Positions 46,018 to 54,930 of a stretch of DNA of 64,000 bases are shown here, piece by piece. The notes under the pieces were generated by a model. It was not told the DNA's origin. It worked only from the letters and a program-made list of their open reading frames with translations, and did no database searches. The stretch is from the NCBI RefSeq assembly GCF_002379585.1, contig NZ_DFUE01000025.1:55699-119698 (forward strand), in the 5' to 3' direction. The number at the start of each line of letters is the position of its first letter. Position 1 is the stretch's first letter. The stretch is from Pseudomonas sp. UBA4194. GTDB lineage: Bacteria > Pseudomonadota > Gammaproteobacteria > Pseudomonadales > Pseudomonadaceae. The translations under genes and the position numbers were made by a program.

Positions 46018-46329
46018 TCACATTGCGTGCAGTCGCCATACCTCGTACGCCGGTGTTTCGTAGGGGTGGGCCTGCTTGAGCGCCTGCACCACCTCTTCGA
46101 TCAGCTCATCGCTGACCACCAGTTCCACCTTCCATTCCTCGACCCGCTCGACCTGGCCGGTTTGCCCAAGAAACGGCTGGCTGCCGTCCAGCGGGCGAAA
46201 CTGACCCTGGCCCAGCACCTGCCAGGCGCAGCAGTCGTAAGCGCCGATCCGCCCGCCACCGGCGGCGAATACGGCGCTCTTGACTGCTTCCACATGGCTG
46301 TCGGGAACAAAGAAGGCGAGCTTGAACAC
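46018..46329 (-). CDS. NIF3/YqfO-type C-terminal-like domain protein
   Basis: A 103-residue protein consisting only of the CutA1-like ferredoxin-fold domain found inserted in NIF3/YqfO proteins (MFKLAFFVPDSHVEAVK, AGGGRIGAYDCCAWQ, HPYETPAYEV). Function is unknown; similar stand-alone genes are sometimes mislabelled as structural toxin RtxA. It lies 4 bp after purL on the same strand, the normal pseudomonad order, and is convergent with tpsA4. Confidence 0.85.
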   Translation of the reverse strand: MFKLAFFVPDSHVEAVKSAVFAAGGGRIGAYDCCAWQVLGQGQFRPLDGSQPFLGQTGQVERVEEWKVELVVSDELIEEVVQALKQAHPYETPAYEVWRLHAM

Positions 46330-46333
46330 GCCC

Positions 46334-49300
46334 TTAGTTCACCCACACGCGAGCATTGCGGAACATGCGCATCCAGGCCGCATCTTCATCCCACTCTTCC
46401 GGGCGCCAGGAGTTCTGCACGGCACGGAACACCCGCTCCGGGTGCGGCATCATGATCGTCACACGCCCGTCGCGGCTGGTCAGACCGGTGATCCCGCGCG
46501 GCGAGCCGTTCGGGTTGGCCGGGTACTGCTCGGTGACCTTGCCGTGGTTGTCGACGAAACGCAGAGCCACGCAGCCGGATACATCGGCTTCGAGCAGGGC
46601 GTCGGCCGAAGCAAATTCGGCGTGCCCTTCGCCGTGGGCGATGGCAATCGGCATGCGTGAACCCGCCATGCCCTGCAGGAAGATCGAGTTGGACTCCTGT
46701 ACCTGAACCATGGCCACCCGCGCCTCGAACTGCTCGGAGCGGTTGCGCACGAAGTGCGGCCAGAATTCGCTGCCCGGAATCAGCTCGTGCAGGTTGGACA
46801 TCATCTGGCAACCGTTGCACACGCCCAGGGTAAAGCTGTCGGTACGTTCGAAGTATTGCTGGAACGCATCCCGGGCGCGGGCATTGAACAGCGCCGACTT
46901 GGCCCAGCCTTCACCGGCGCCGAGCACGTCACCGTAGGAGAAGCCGCCACAGGCCACCAGGCCCTTGAACGCGTTGAGGTCCACACGGCCCGCAAGGATA
47001 TCGCTCATGTGCACGTCGATGGCATTGAAGCCGGCACGGTCGAAGGCCGCGGCCATTTCGACCTGGCCGTTGACGCCCTGCTCGCGCAGCACCGCCACTT
47101 GTGGGCGCACGCCTTTCTTGATGTAGGGCGCGGCCACGTCGTCATTGACGTCGTAGCTCAGCTTCACGCTCAGGCCGGGATTGTCTTCCTCCAGCAGCGC
47201 GTCGAACTCCTGATCGGCACCGACCGCGTTGTCGCGCAGACGCTGGATCTGATAACTGGTCTCGGCCCACTGACGTTGCAGCAGACGGCGCTCGCCGCTG
47301 AACAGCACCTCGTCGTGGTAGCCGATGTTCACCGCACCGTTGTTGATCGGCTGGCCGATGACCGCCACGCAGTCGTTGCCCAGGCCCGCAGCGCTGAACT
47401 GCGCAAGGATGGTCGGGGTGGCGTCCTGGCGGACCTGGATCACCGCGCCCAGCTCTTCGTTGAACAGCACGGCCGCGACTTCTTCGCGGCTATGGGCCAC
47501 GGTGGCCAGTTGCAGGTTCAAGCCGCAATGACCGGCGAAGGCCATTTCGACCACGCTGGCCAGCAGGCCGCCGTCGGAACGATCGTGGTAAGCCAGCAGA
47601 TGACCGTCGGCGTTGAGCCCCTGGATGACGGCGAAGAAGGCCTTGAGGTCTTCGGCATCGTCGACGTCCGGCGCCTGGCTGGCCAGCTTGCCGTGAGCCT
47701 GGGCCAGGATCGAGGCGCCCATGCGGTTCTGGCCGCGGCCCAGGTCGATGAGGATCAGGTCGGTCTCGCCCTTGTCCATGCGCAGCTGCGGGGTCAAGGT
47801 CTTGCGCACATCGACCACAGGCGCGAAGCCGGTGATGATCAGCGACATCGGCGACGTCACGCTCTTCTCGGCGCCCTCTTCGCTCCATTTGGTTTTCATG
47901 GACATGGAGTCCTTGCCCACCGGAATGGTGATACCCAGCTCGGGGCACAGCTCCATGCCAACGGCCTTGACGGCGTCGTACAGACGAGCGTCTTCACCTG
48001 GGTGACCGGCGGCGGACATCCAGTTGGCCGACAGTTTGATGTCGGAGATCCTGGCGATGCTGGAGGCCGCGATGTTGGTCAGGGTTTCACCTACCGCCAT
48101 GCGTGCCGAGGCCGGGGCGTCGAGCAGTGCCAGCGGCGTGCGCTCGCCCATGGCCATGGCTTCACCGGTGTAGACGTCGAAGCTGGTGGCGGTCACGGCG
48201 ACGTCGGCCACCGGTACCTGCCACGGGCCGACCATTTGGTCGCGAGCCACCAGGCCGGTAATGGTGCGGTCGCCGATGGTGATCAGGAAGCTCTTGCTGG
48301 CCACCGCCGGGTGATGCAGCACGCGCTGGATCGAGTCGCTCAGGTCCAGCTGCGCCGGATCGAAATCATCCCCCAGCGCCTGCTCGCGAACGGCGCTGCG
48401 GTGCATGCGCGGCGCCTTGCCCAGCAGGACTTCCAGCGGCATGTCTACCGGACTGTTGCCGAAGTGGCTGTCGGTCACGGTCAGTTGCGGCTCGGCCGTT
48501 GCTTCGCCGACGACTGCGAACGGGCAGCGCTCGCGTTCGCAGATGGCCTGGAAGCGCTCGAAGTCGGCGGCATCGACTGCCAACACGTAGCGTTCCTGGG
48601 ATTCGTTACTCCAGATTTCCAGCGGCGCCATGCCCGGCTCGTCGTTGGGCACATTGCGCAGTTCGAAACGGCCACCGCGGCCGCCGTCGTTGACCAGCTC
48701 CGGGAAGGCGTTGGACAGCCCACCCGCACCGACGTCGTGGATGAAGCTGATGGGGTTCTTGTCGCCCAATTGCCAGCAACGGTCGATGACTTCCTGGCAA
48801 CGGCGCTCCATTTCCGGGTTCTCGCGCTGTACCGAGGCGAAGTCCAGGTCGGCCGAGCTGGTGCCGGTGGCCATCGAGGACGCCGCACCGCCGCCCAGGC
48901 CGATGAGCATGGCCGGGCCACCGAGCACGATCAGCTTGGAGCCGACGGTGATCTCGCCTTTCTGGACGTGCTCGGCACGGATGTTACCCATGCCACCGGC
49001 CAGCATGATCGGCTTGTGGTAGCCGCGCACTTCTTCGCCGTGGGGGGTGTCGATGCTCTGCTCGAAGGTACGGAAGTAACCGGTCAGGGCCGGACGACCG
49101 AATTCGTTGTTGAACGCCGCGCCGCCCAGGGGGCCGTCGATCATGATGTCCAGCGCGGTGACGATGCGCTCGGGCTTGCCGTAGGGCTTTTCCCACGGCT
49201 GCACGAAGCCTGGAATGTTCAGGTTGGACACGGTGAAACCGGTCAGGCCAGCCTTGGGCTTGGCGCCACGGCCGGTAGCACCTTCGTCGCGGATCTCGCC

Positions 49301-50233
49301 ACCGGAACCGGTGGAGGCTCCCGGGAATGGCGCGATGGCGGTCGGGTGGTTGTGCGTTTCGACCTTCATTAGAATATGCACAGGTTCCTGCACCGCGCCG
49401 TATTGACGGGTTTCAGGGTTGGGGAAGAACCGCCCGGCGACGCTGCCGACAATCACCGAAGCGTTGTCCTTGTAGGCCGAGAGCACGCCTTCGCTGTGCA
49501 TCTGGTAGGTGTTCTTGATCATGCCGAACAGGCTTTTTTCCTGGCTCTGGCCGTCGATGTCCCAACTGGCGTTGAAGATCTTGTGACGGCAGTGCTCGGA
49601 GTTGGCCTGGGCGAACATCATCAGTTCGATGTCATGGGGGTTGCGCGCAAGCCCCTGGAAGCTGGTGACCAGGTAGTCGATCTCGTCTTCGGCCAGGGCC
49701 AGGCCCAGCTCGACGTTGGCTTTTTCCAGCGCGGCGCGGCCGCCGCCAAGGATGTCGACGGCGGTCAGCGGCTTGGGCTCGGCATGGCTGAACAGCCCGG
49801 CGGCGTCCTCCAGGCGAGTCAGCACGACCTGGGTCATGCGGTCGTGCAGGACGGCAGCGATGGTCTGGGCATCGTCTTCGCTGAAATCACCGGCAACATA
49901 AAAAGCAACGCCGCGCTCCAGACGTTGTACCTGGCTCAGGCCGCAGTTATGAGCGATGTCGCTGGCCTTGCTTGACCAGGGCGATATGGTGCCGAACCGC
50001 GGCAACACCAGAAACAGGCGCCCGCTGGGCTCCTGGACCGGTACGCTGGGGCCGTACTTGAGCAGGCGGGCCAGGACTTGCTGGTCGCCTTCTGCAAGCT
50101 CGCCGCTGACTTCGGCGAAGTGGGCGAATTCAGCGTACAAACCGCTGACAGCGGAGACTTTCTGGCTCAGTTGCTCGAGTAACTTACCGTGGCGAAAGGC
50201 AGAAAGGGCAGGAGCGCCGCGCAGGATCAACAT
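46334..50233 (-). CDS. purL: Phosphoribosylformylglycinamidine synthase (FGAM synthase)
   Basis: Converts FGAR to FGAM using glutamine and ATP, the fourth step of purine synthesis. It is the single-chain 1299-residue gamma-proteobacterial form: N-terminal PurS-like domain, linker, two AIRS-type ATP domains (VETHNHPTAIAPFPGASTGS; HDRSDGGLLA) and a C-terminal glutaminase with the nucleophile in LGVCNGCQMM and a His-Glu pair near GEGHAEF and MPHPERVFR. Full length. It diverges from mltF, with 209 bp between the start codons. Confidence 0.98.
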   Translation of the reverse strand: MLILRGAPALSAFRHGKLLEQLSQKVSAVSGLYAEFAHFAEVSGELAEGDQQVLARLLKYGPSVPVQEPSGRLFLVLPRFGTISPWSSKASDIAHNCGLSQVQRLERGVAFYVAGDFSEDDAQTIAAVLHDRMTQVVLTRLEDAAGLFSHAEPKPLTAVDILGGGRAALEKANVELGLALAEDEIDYLVTSFQGLARNPHDIELMMFAQANSEHCRHKIFNASWDIDGQSQEKSLFGMIKNTYQMHSEGVLSAYKDNASVIVGSVAGRFFPNPETRQYGAVQEPVHILMKVETHNHPTAIAPFPGASTGSGGEIRDEGATGRGAKPKAGLTGFTVSNLNIPGFVQPWEKPYGKPERIVTALDIMIDGPLGGAAFNNEFGRPALTGYFRTFEQSIDTPHGEEVRGYHKPIMLAGGMGNIRAEHVQKGEITVGSKLIVLGGPAMLIGLGGGAASSMATGTSSADLDFASVQRENPEMERRCQEVIDRCWQLGDKNPISFIHDVGAGGLSNAFPELVNDGGRGGRFELRNVPNDEPGMAPLEIWSNESQERYVLAVDAADFERFQAICERERCPFAVVGEATAEPQLTVTDSHFGNSPVDMPLEVLLGKAPRMHRSAVREQALGDDFDPAQLDLSDSIQRVLHHPAVASKSFLITIGDRTITGLVARDQMVGPWQVPVADVAVTATSFDVYTGEAMAMGERTPLALLDAPASARMAVGETLTNIAASSIARISDIKLSANWMSAAGHPGEDARLYDAVKAVGMELCPELGITIPVGKDSMSMKTKWSEEGAEKSVTSPMSLIITGFAPVVDVRKTLTPQLRMDKGETDLILIDLGRGQNRMGASILAQAHGKLASQAPDVDDAEDLKAFFAVIQGLNADGHLLAYHDRSDGGLLASVVEMAFAGHCGLNLQLATVAHSREEVAAVLFNEELGAVIQVRQDATPTILAQFSAAGLGNDCVAVIGQPINNGAVNIGYHDEVLFSGERRLLQRQWAETSYQIQRLRDNAVGADQEFDALLEEDNPGLSVKLSYDVNDDVAAPYIKKGVRPQVAVLREQGVNGQVEMAAAFDRAGFNAIDVHMSDILAGRVDLNAFKGLVACGGFSYGDVLGAGEGWAKSALFNARARDAFQQYFERTDSFTLGVCNGCQMMSNLHELIPGSEFWPHFVRNRSEQFEARVAMVQVQESNSIFLQGMAGSRMPIAIAHGEGHAEFASADALLEADVSGCVALRFVDNHGKVTEQYPANPNGSPRGITGLTSRDGRVTIMMPHPERVFRAVQNSWRPEEWDEDAAWMRMFRNARVWVN

Positions 50234-50442
50234 CTTCGGGACAGCCTCGAAAGGGGTGTGCTTGGAGGCCGTGCATTCTAGCGCAAACCGTTCAGCTAGG
50301 CACCCGACGCGTGGAAAATCGACGTACGGGGCCCTGAAGCGGGGATTTTTGCCATGTGCCGACTTTTCCTACGGCGCTCTAGCAGAGTCCCTACATGCTG
50401 TCGAGATATGGCTGACGCAGTGCTTTGCGTATACTGCTCCCC

Positions 50443-51903
50443 ATGTTCACTCAGACCGTCTTACGCTCGCGCTGTGCCAAATGGCTCGCCGCTACCGGAC
50501 TCCTGCTGCTGCTCAATGGCTGTGTTGATAAACCCAGCACCCTGGAGCGCGTCAAGGAGGACGGTGTGCTGCGCGTCATTACCCGCAACAGCCCAGCCAC
50601 CTATTTTCAGGATCGCAATGGTGAAACCGGTTTCGAATATGAGCTGGTCAAGCGTTTCGCCGACGATCTCGGCGTAGAGCTCAAGATAGAAACGGCTGAC
50701 AACCTCGATGACCTGTTTGCCGGCCTGGACAAACCTCAGGGGCCGGTGCTGGCAGCCGCCGGCTTGGTGACCAGCGAAGCGCGCGATAAACAGGCACGAT
50801 TCTCCCACCCCTACCTCGAAGTCACCCCGCAGGTGATCTACCGTAACGGCCAGAATCGTCCCACCGACGCTGGCGATCTGGTGGGCAAGAAAATCATGGT
50901 GCTCAAAGGCAGCAGCCACGCCGAGCAACTGGCTGCGCTGAAGAAGCAGTATCCCGGGCTTGAATATGAGGAATCGGACCAGGTGGAGGTGGTCGACCTG
51001 CTGCGCATGGTCGACGAAGGCCAGATCGACCTGACCCTGGTGGACTCCAACGAAGTGGCCATGAATCAGGTGTACTTTCCCAACGTGCGGGTCGCCTTCG
51101 ATCTGGGCGATGGCCGCGATCAGCGCTGGGCCGTGGCCAGCGGCGACGACGCCAGCCTGCTCAACGAGGTCAATGCCTTCATCGACAAGGTCAAGAAGAA
51201 TGGCACCCTGCAGCGTCTGAAGGATCGCTACTACGGCCACGTCGACGTGCTGGGCTATGTGGGCGCCTACACCTTCGCCCAGCACCTGCAACAGCGCCTG
51301 CCCAAATTCGAAAAGAACTTCCAGTCGTCGGCCAAGGCGGAAAAGGTCGACTGGCGACTGCTGGCAGCCATTGGTTATCAGGAGTCCATGTGGCAGGCCA
51401 GCGTCACGTCCAAGACCGGCGTGCGGGGCTTGATGATGCTCACCCAGAACACCGCTCAGGCCATGGGCGTGAGCAATCGCCTGGACCCTAAGCAGAGCAT
51501 CAGCGGCGGCGCCAAGTATTTTGCCTACGTGAAAGACCAACTCGACGAAAAGATCGAAGAGCCCGATCGTACCTGGTTCGCCCTGGCAGCCTATAACGTT
51601 GGCGGTGGACATCTGGACGACGCCCGCAAGCTGGCCGAGAGCGAGGGCTTGAACCCGAACAAGTGGCTGGACGTGAAGAAAATGCTACCGCGCCTGTCGC
51701 AGAAGAAGTGGTACAGCAAGACCCGCTACGGCTATGCCCGGGGCGGTGAGCCGGTCCACTTCGTGGCCAACATTCGCCGTTACTACGACATCCTTACCTG
51801 GGTGACCCAGCCGCAGCTGGAGGGCAGCCAGGTGGCCGAGAGCAGCCTGCATGTGCCGGGTGTGGACAAGTCCAAGCCGGTCGAACAGACCCCGCCGTTG
51901 TAG
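50443..51903 (+). CDS. mltF: Membrane-bound lytic murein transglycosylase F
   Basis: A 486-residue outer-membrane-anchored lytic transglycosylase that cleaves peptidoglycan glycan strands to 1,6-anhydro products. Parts: a signal with lipobox-like LLNGC (C27 acylated), an amino-acid-binding-type regulatory domain (about 45-265) and an SLT catalytic domain (about 295-410) with catalytic E314 in IGYQESMWQ, then GVRGLMMLTQNTA and AAYNVGGGH. ATG 50443 is chosen over a TTG 18 bases upstream because it fits the family start. TATACT at 50430-50435 would be a good -10 only if translation starts at the ATG through a very short leader. It is convergent with tadA. Confidence 0.95.
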   Translation: MFTQTVLRSRCAKWLAATGLLLLLNGCVDKPSTLERVKEDGVLRVITRNSPATYFQDRNGETGFEYELVKRFADDLGVELKIETADNLDDLFAGLDKPQGPVLAAAGLVTSEARDKQARFSHPYLEVTPQVIYRNGQNRPTDAGDLVGKKIMVLKGSSHAEQLAALKKQYPGLEYEESDQVEVVDLLRMVDEGQIDLTLVDSNEVAMNQVYFPNVRVAFDLGDGRDQRWAVASGDDASLLNEVNAFIDKVKKNGTLQRLKDRYYGHVDVLGYVGAYTFAQHLQQRLPKFEKNFQSSAKAEKVDWRLLAAIGYQESMWQASVTSKTGVRGLMMLTQNTAQAMGVSNRLDPKQSISGGAKYFAYVKDQLDEKIEEPDRTWFALAAYNVGGGHLDDARKLAESEGLNPNKWLDVKKMLPRLSQKKWYSKTRYGYARGGEPVHFVANIRRYYDILTWVTQPQLEGSQVAESSLHVPGVDKSKPVEQTPPL

Positions 51904-51951
51904 GCGCGGGATGACCGCCAGAGCCCGCAACCCCTGCACAACGAATCGCGC

Positions 51952-52431
51952 CTACCCCTTGCGTCGCGCCCTGAAAAACTCGCTCAAGATCGCCCCGCAC
52001 TCTTCGGCCATCACTCCACCCTCCACCAGCAGCCGGTGATTCAAGAAGCCCTGGCTGAAGAACTGTCCCTGGCTCTGCGCCACGCCGGCTTTGGGCTCCA
52101 GCGCGCCGAACACCACCCGGGCAATGCGCGCATGCACGATCAACCCGGCGCACATGCTGCAGGGCTCAAGGGTGACGTACAGGGTGCTGCCCGGCAGCCG
52201 ATAGTTCTGCGCCGCCTGGGCAGCATTGCGGATCGCGACCATTTCGGCATGGGCACTGGGATCGCTGCCGCTGATGGGGCAATTGAAACCCTGCCCGACG
52301 ATTTCGCCATCCTGCACCACCACAGCCCCTACCGGTACCTCGCCCAGGGCAGCACCCTGGGCCGCCAGCGCCAGCGCCTGGGCCATGAAAAACTGATCGC
52401 GGCTGCGATCGATGATCTTGGGTTGCTTCAC
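51952..52431 (-). CDS. tadA: tRNA-specific adenosine deaminase
   Basis: Deaminates A34 to inosine in tRNA-Arg(ACG), an essential wobble modification. The 159-residue zinc enzyme shows the deaminase motifs HAEM (H61 as zinc ligand, E63 catalytic) and PCSMC (C91, C94). Size and motif spacing match TadA. ATG 52431 lies 3 bp after the stop of the multicopper oxidase on the same strand, so the two are cotranscribed. Confidence 0.96.
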   Translation of the reverse strand: MKQPKIIDRSRDQFFMAQALALAAQGAALGEVPVGAVVVQDGEIVGQGFNCPISGSDPSAHAEMVAIRNAAQAAQNYRLPGSTLYVTLEPCSMCAGLIVHARIARVVFGALEPKAGVAQSQGQFFSQGFLNHRLLVEGGVMAEECGAILSEFFRARRKG

Positions 52432-52434
52432 TCT

Positions 52435-53808
52435 TCAGGACACCTCGATAGCCGCCATGAGTCCGGTTTCCATGTGGTCGATCACATGGCAATGGAACAT
52501 CCAGACGCCGGGATTATCCGCTACCAGCGCCACCTGGGCACGCTCGTTCTTGCCGAGCAGGAAGGTATCGGTGAAGTACGGGATGATCTTGCGGCGATTG
52601 GATGCAATCACCTTGAAACTCATGCCGTGCAGATGAATCGGGTGCTGATACTGCGTCATGTTCTTGAATTCAAGAATGTAGCTCTTGCCGAGCTGCATTC
52701 GGGCAATGGGTCGGTCGGCGCAGGTCTTGTCGGTAATATCCCAGGCCACGCCGTTGATTTGCCATAGGCTGGGCGGCTTTTCGCCAATGTCTTCGGACAC
52801 CTGGCCAACCCATTCGAAGTTGAAGTTGAGCTTCTCGGCGTTCGCCAGGTCCGGTTCGGCGACAGGATTGGGCGGCAGTGGCGCAGGCCAGTCACCCGGC
52901 GCATCGGCCGTCGCCACCGCGCGCAAGGTACCCAGCCGTACCGGGCCGTCGCGCACCGCAATCTCTTCGCCGGCGGCAGGCATTTTCACGGCCAGGCACA
53001 CACGCATGCCCGGTCCCATCCAGTAATCCTTCCCCAATGGCCGCGGTTCGATGGGGTTGCCATCCAGTGCATAGAGACGCATCTGGGCATCGCCGCGGAA
53101 ATTCAGACGATAGGTGGCGGTGTTGTCCACGTTGAGCAAACGCACCCGCACGATCTGACCGGCGGGCAGGTCGATGGTGGGCTTGGGTACGCCGTTGATG
53201 GTCGACAGCCGTCCCAGAGTCCCATTGCGTGCCGCCTCTCGCGGGATGCTGAACGGCAGGAAGGCGCCCTCTTCGTCCACGTGCCAGTTTTTCAGATTGA
53301 GCGTTACCTCGTGGGCGAACCCGGTGGGTTCGCGCTCCTCGACGATCAGCGGCCCTACCAGCCCACGCCCCAGTTCTTCACTGCTGGACACGTGGGGGTG
53401 ATACCAATAGCTGCCGGCATCCGGCACCCGGAACCTGTAGTCGAAATACTCGCCAGGCTTGACCGGTAACTGCGACACATAGGGCACGCCATCCATTTCC
53501 AGCGGCAGGCGAATGCCATGCCAATGGATAGTGGTTTCCACGGGAAGGTGATTGATGAACCGCACCCGCAGCCATTCACCCTGGCGCACGCGCAATTCAG
53601 TACCCGGCGCCGAGCCGCCGAAAGCCCAGGCCGGAGTCTGATGTCCCGCCACCAACTCGACGTCCAATGGCGCGGCAATCAATTCGTAGTCATGTCCGGC
53701 ATCATCGTCTCGCCGACCCAACCAGTAGCGCGCCGTTCCTCCTGCACCCAAGCCAACCACCGCGAGGCCGGCCAGGCCACCGAGCATCTGTCGACGTGTA
53801 AAGGACAT
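52435..53808 (-). CDS. Multicopper oxidase family protein, Tat-exported
   Basis: A 457-residue periplasmic laccase-like enzyme, three cupredoxin domains. The twin-arginine signal (MSFTRRQMLGG) exports it folded. All four copper-binding motifs are visible: IHWHG, YWYHPH, HPIHLHG, and HCHVIDHM with the type-1 Cys. No Met-rich insert of the CueO type is seen, so it is not obviously a copper-resistance CueO; the substrate is unknown. It is directly upstream of tadA (3-bp gap), as in P. putida. The ribosome site before ATG 53808 is weak. Confidence 0.9.
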   Translation of the reverse strand: MSFTRRQMLGGLAGLAVVGLGAGGTARYWLGRRDDDAGHDYELIAAPLDVELVAGHQTPAWAFGGSAPGTELRVRQGEWLRVRFINHLPVETTIHWHGIRLPLEMDGVPYVSQLPVKPGEYFDYRFRVPDAGSYWYHPHVSSSEELGRGLVGPLIVEEREPTGFAHEVTLNLKNWHVDEEGAFLPFSIPREAARNGTLGRLSTINGVPKPTIDLPAGQIVRVRLLNVDNTATYRLNFRGDAQMRLYALDGNPIEPRPLGKDYWMGPGMRVCLAVKMPAAGEEIAVRDGPVRLGTLRAVATADAPGDWPAPLPPNPVAEPDLANAEKLNFNFEWVGQVSEDIGEKPPSLWQINGVAWDITDKTCADRPIARMQLGKSYILEFKNMTQYQHPIHLHGMSFKVIASNRRKIIPYFTDTFLLGKNERAQVALVADNPGVWMFHCHVIDHMETGLMAAIEVS

Positions 53809-53874
53809 GGATAAAGGTACCTCGTTGAATCATGGGCGCGGGGGCCGACACGATACACCTGCAAACGAGAAAGA

Positions 53875-54390
53875 TTAAGGCTTGAAACAATCCGACATCT
53901 CCGGACCCGGTCGACGAGCTTCCTTGGCCCGGTTTATCGCGAAGTTGGCCCAGGCCATTTCCCGAAGCGGTGGACCGATCTGATAGGTGCCTCTGGCGTG
54001 CAACCAGTCCAACACCTCGCACAGGTGCCAGAGGCTGCTCGTACCCTCATGGACCGGCAGCGGAAAATCGGCGTCGTGAGCCAGCATCAGTTTGCGCATG
54101 TTCTGGCGCGAGACGCCCAACTGTTCGGCGATGTCGGTCAAGCCGACGAGATCAGGCGATGCCTCCACCAACCGGGCGCCAGGGATGATCGCCTGCAGAT
54201 CCCTCAATGCAGTGCAGACAGCTTCGCGGGCAGTGCCCGCCCGGCGAGTGAAGTGCAGTGCAAGCCTGCCAACCTTGCCGATGCCGACCAGCGCATCCGT
54301 GCAGCCCGCTGCGCCCATACGCTCCACTATTTCCGCCTGATCACAATCGTGCGGATCGAGTTGGTACGTCAGGGTAAATTCATAGTCCAT
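53875..54390 (-). CDS. HTH DNA-binding protein, candidate antitoxin
   Basis: A 171-residue protein. The N-terminal part (1-95; MDYEFTLTYQLDP start) is an unassigned alpha/beta domain. A predicted helix-turn-helix lies at about 102-130 (LTDIAEQLGVSRQNMRKL). The ATG at 54390 has GGAG about 8 bases upstream. It begins 4 bp after the stop of the small HicA-like gene at 54395, an arrangement typical of toxin-first toxin-antitoxin pairs, and a perfect palindrome precedes the pair. I infer that it represses its own promoter and neutralises the small protein. It could alternatively be an ordinary regulator. Confidence 0.65.
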   Translation of the reverse strand: MDYEFTLTYQLDPHDCDQAEIVERMGAAGCTDALVGIGKVGRLALHFTRRAGTAREAVCTALRDLQAIIPGARLVEASPDLVGLTDIAEQLGVSRQNMRKLMLAHDADFPLPVHEGTSSLWHLCEVLDWLHARGTYQIGPPLREMAWANFAINRAKEARRPGPEMSDCFKP

Positions 54391-54394
54391 TGTT

Positions 54395-54667
54395 TCAATC
54401 TCCAATAGGCTGCGCTCGCTGCCTTGTCTGCTGTTGTGCGCAATTGTCGACCACTCGCCGGATACTTCGGGCATGGGCCTCGGGATTTTTCGGAGTGCTC
54501 CAGATGCTCGCTATACAGAACGCCCCACATCGGCACTCCTGATCGTTGAACGGGCAATACATTTGTCCCCAGGCATGACCACCCCCGACTTTTATCCGCC
54601 AACCCTGGCACTCAGCGTGTTGGATCGCTTTCTCTACTTCCTTTTTTGGGTGTACGGATCGCTTCAA
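54395..54667 (-). CDS. Small HicA-like protein, candidate toxin
   Basis: A 90-residue protein with a HicA-like pattern: helix (EVEKAIQHAECQGW), strand with a Gly-Gly-Gly-His loop (RIKVGGGHAWGQMYCP), then a conserved SIWSTPKNPEAHARSIRRVV helix. In HicA the loop His is catalytic for mRNA cleavage; here H31 would fill that place. Several cysteines (CPFNDQECRCGAFC) are unusual for HicA. I use TTG 54667, with GGAG 7 bases upstream; no in-frame ATG is suitably placed. It lies directly upstream of the HTH gene. The toxin role is inferred from layout and pattern, not from a clear family match. Confidence 0.6.
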   Translation of the reverse strand: MKRSVHPKKEVEKAIQHAECQGWRIKVGGGHAWGQMYCPFNDQECRCGAFCIASIWSTPKNPEAHARSIRRVVDNCAQQQTRQRAQPIGD

Positions 54668-54697
54668 TGCTCATCTCCAGTGTCTCAGGATCTGCCA

Positions 54698-54715
54698 GGT
54701 TGTCAACTGACAACC
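54698..54715 (-). promoter_or_regulatory. Perfect palindromic operator of the HicA-like/HTH pair
   Basis: GGTTGTCA-AC-TGACAACC (plus strand), perfect 8-bp arms with a 2-base spacer, 30-48 bp upstream of the TTG start. On the minus strand a TAAGGT at 54714-54719 overlaps it and sits 16 bp from a TTGTGT, giving a plausible promoter that a bound repressor would block. Position and symmetry fit autoregulation by the HTH protein. Confidence 0.6.
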
Positions 54716-54930
54716 TTATCGCTTCCAGCGAGGCACACAAGCATGCCGTCCCGAACGGCATTGGCGCAGTCTGAAACCCACTACCAGACATTTCTCCATC
54801 CTCTCGCCCGCACAGGCACAAGTGCAGCACTGCGCCAAACCGCGCTACGCAGTACGGGTGGTACATAGTGCTACGGGTCTGATGTTGCGCTCATCCGATG
54901 CTTGAGGCTCACTAACAGGAGCTATTCCTC

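Noticed and set aside
46018..46329. RtxA-type structural toxin
   Set aside because: This is a common misannotation; the sequence is a CutA1-like NIF3/YqfO domain of 103 residues.
46754..49372. Long antisense frames opposite purL, and similar ones opposite recJ, ffh, guaA, guaB and the tpsA genes
   Set aside because: They are produced by GC-rich third positions on the true strand. They lack ribosome sites and family resemblance, while the sense genes are unmistakable.
54612..54866. Additional small gene upstream of the HicA-like protein
   Set aside because: The frame crosses the palindromic operator and likely promoter and overlaps the HicA-like gene. Its composition is not protein-like and no ribosome site is seen.
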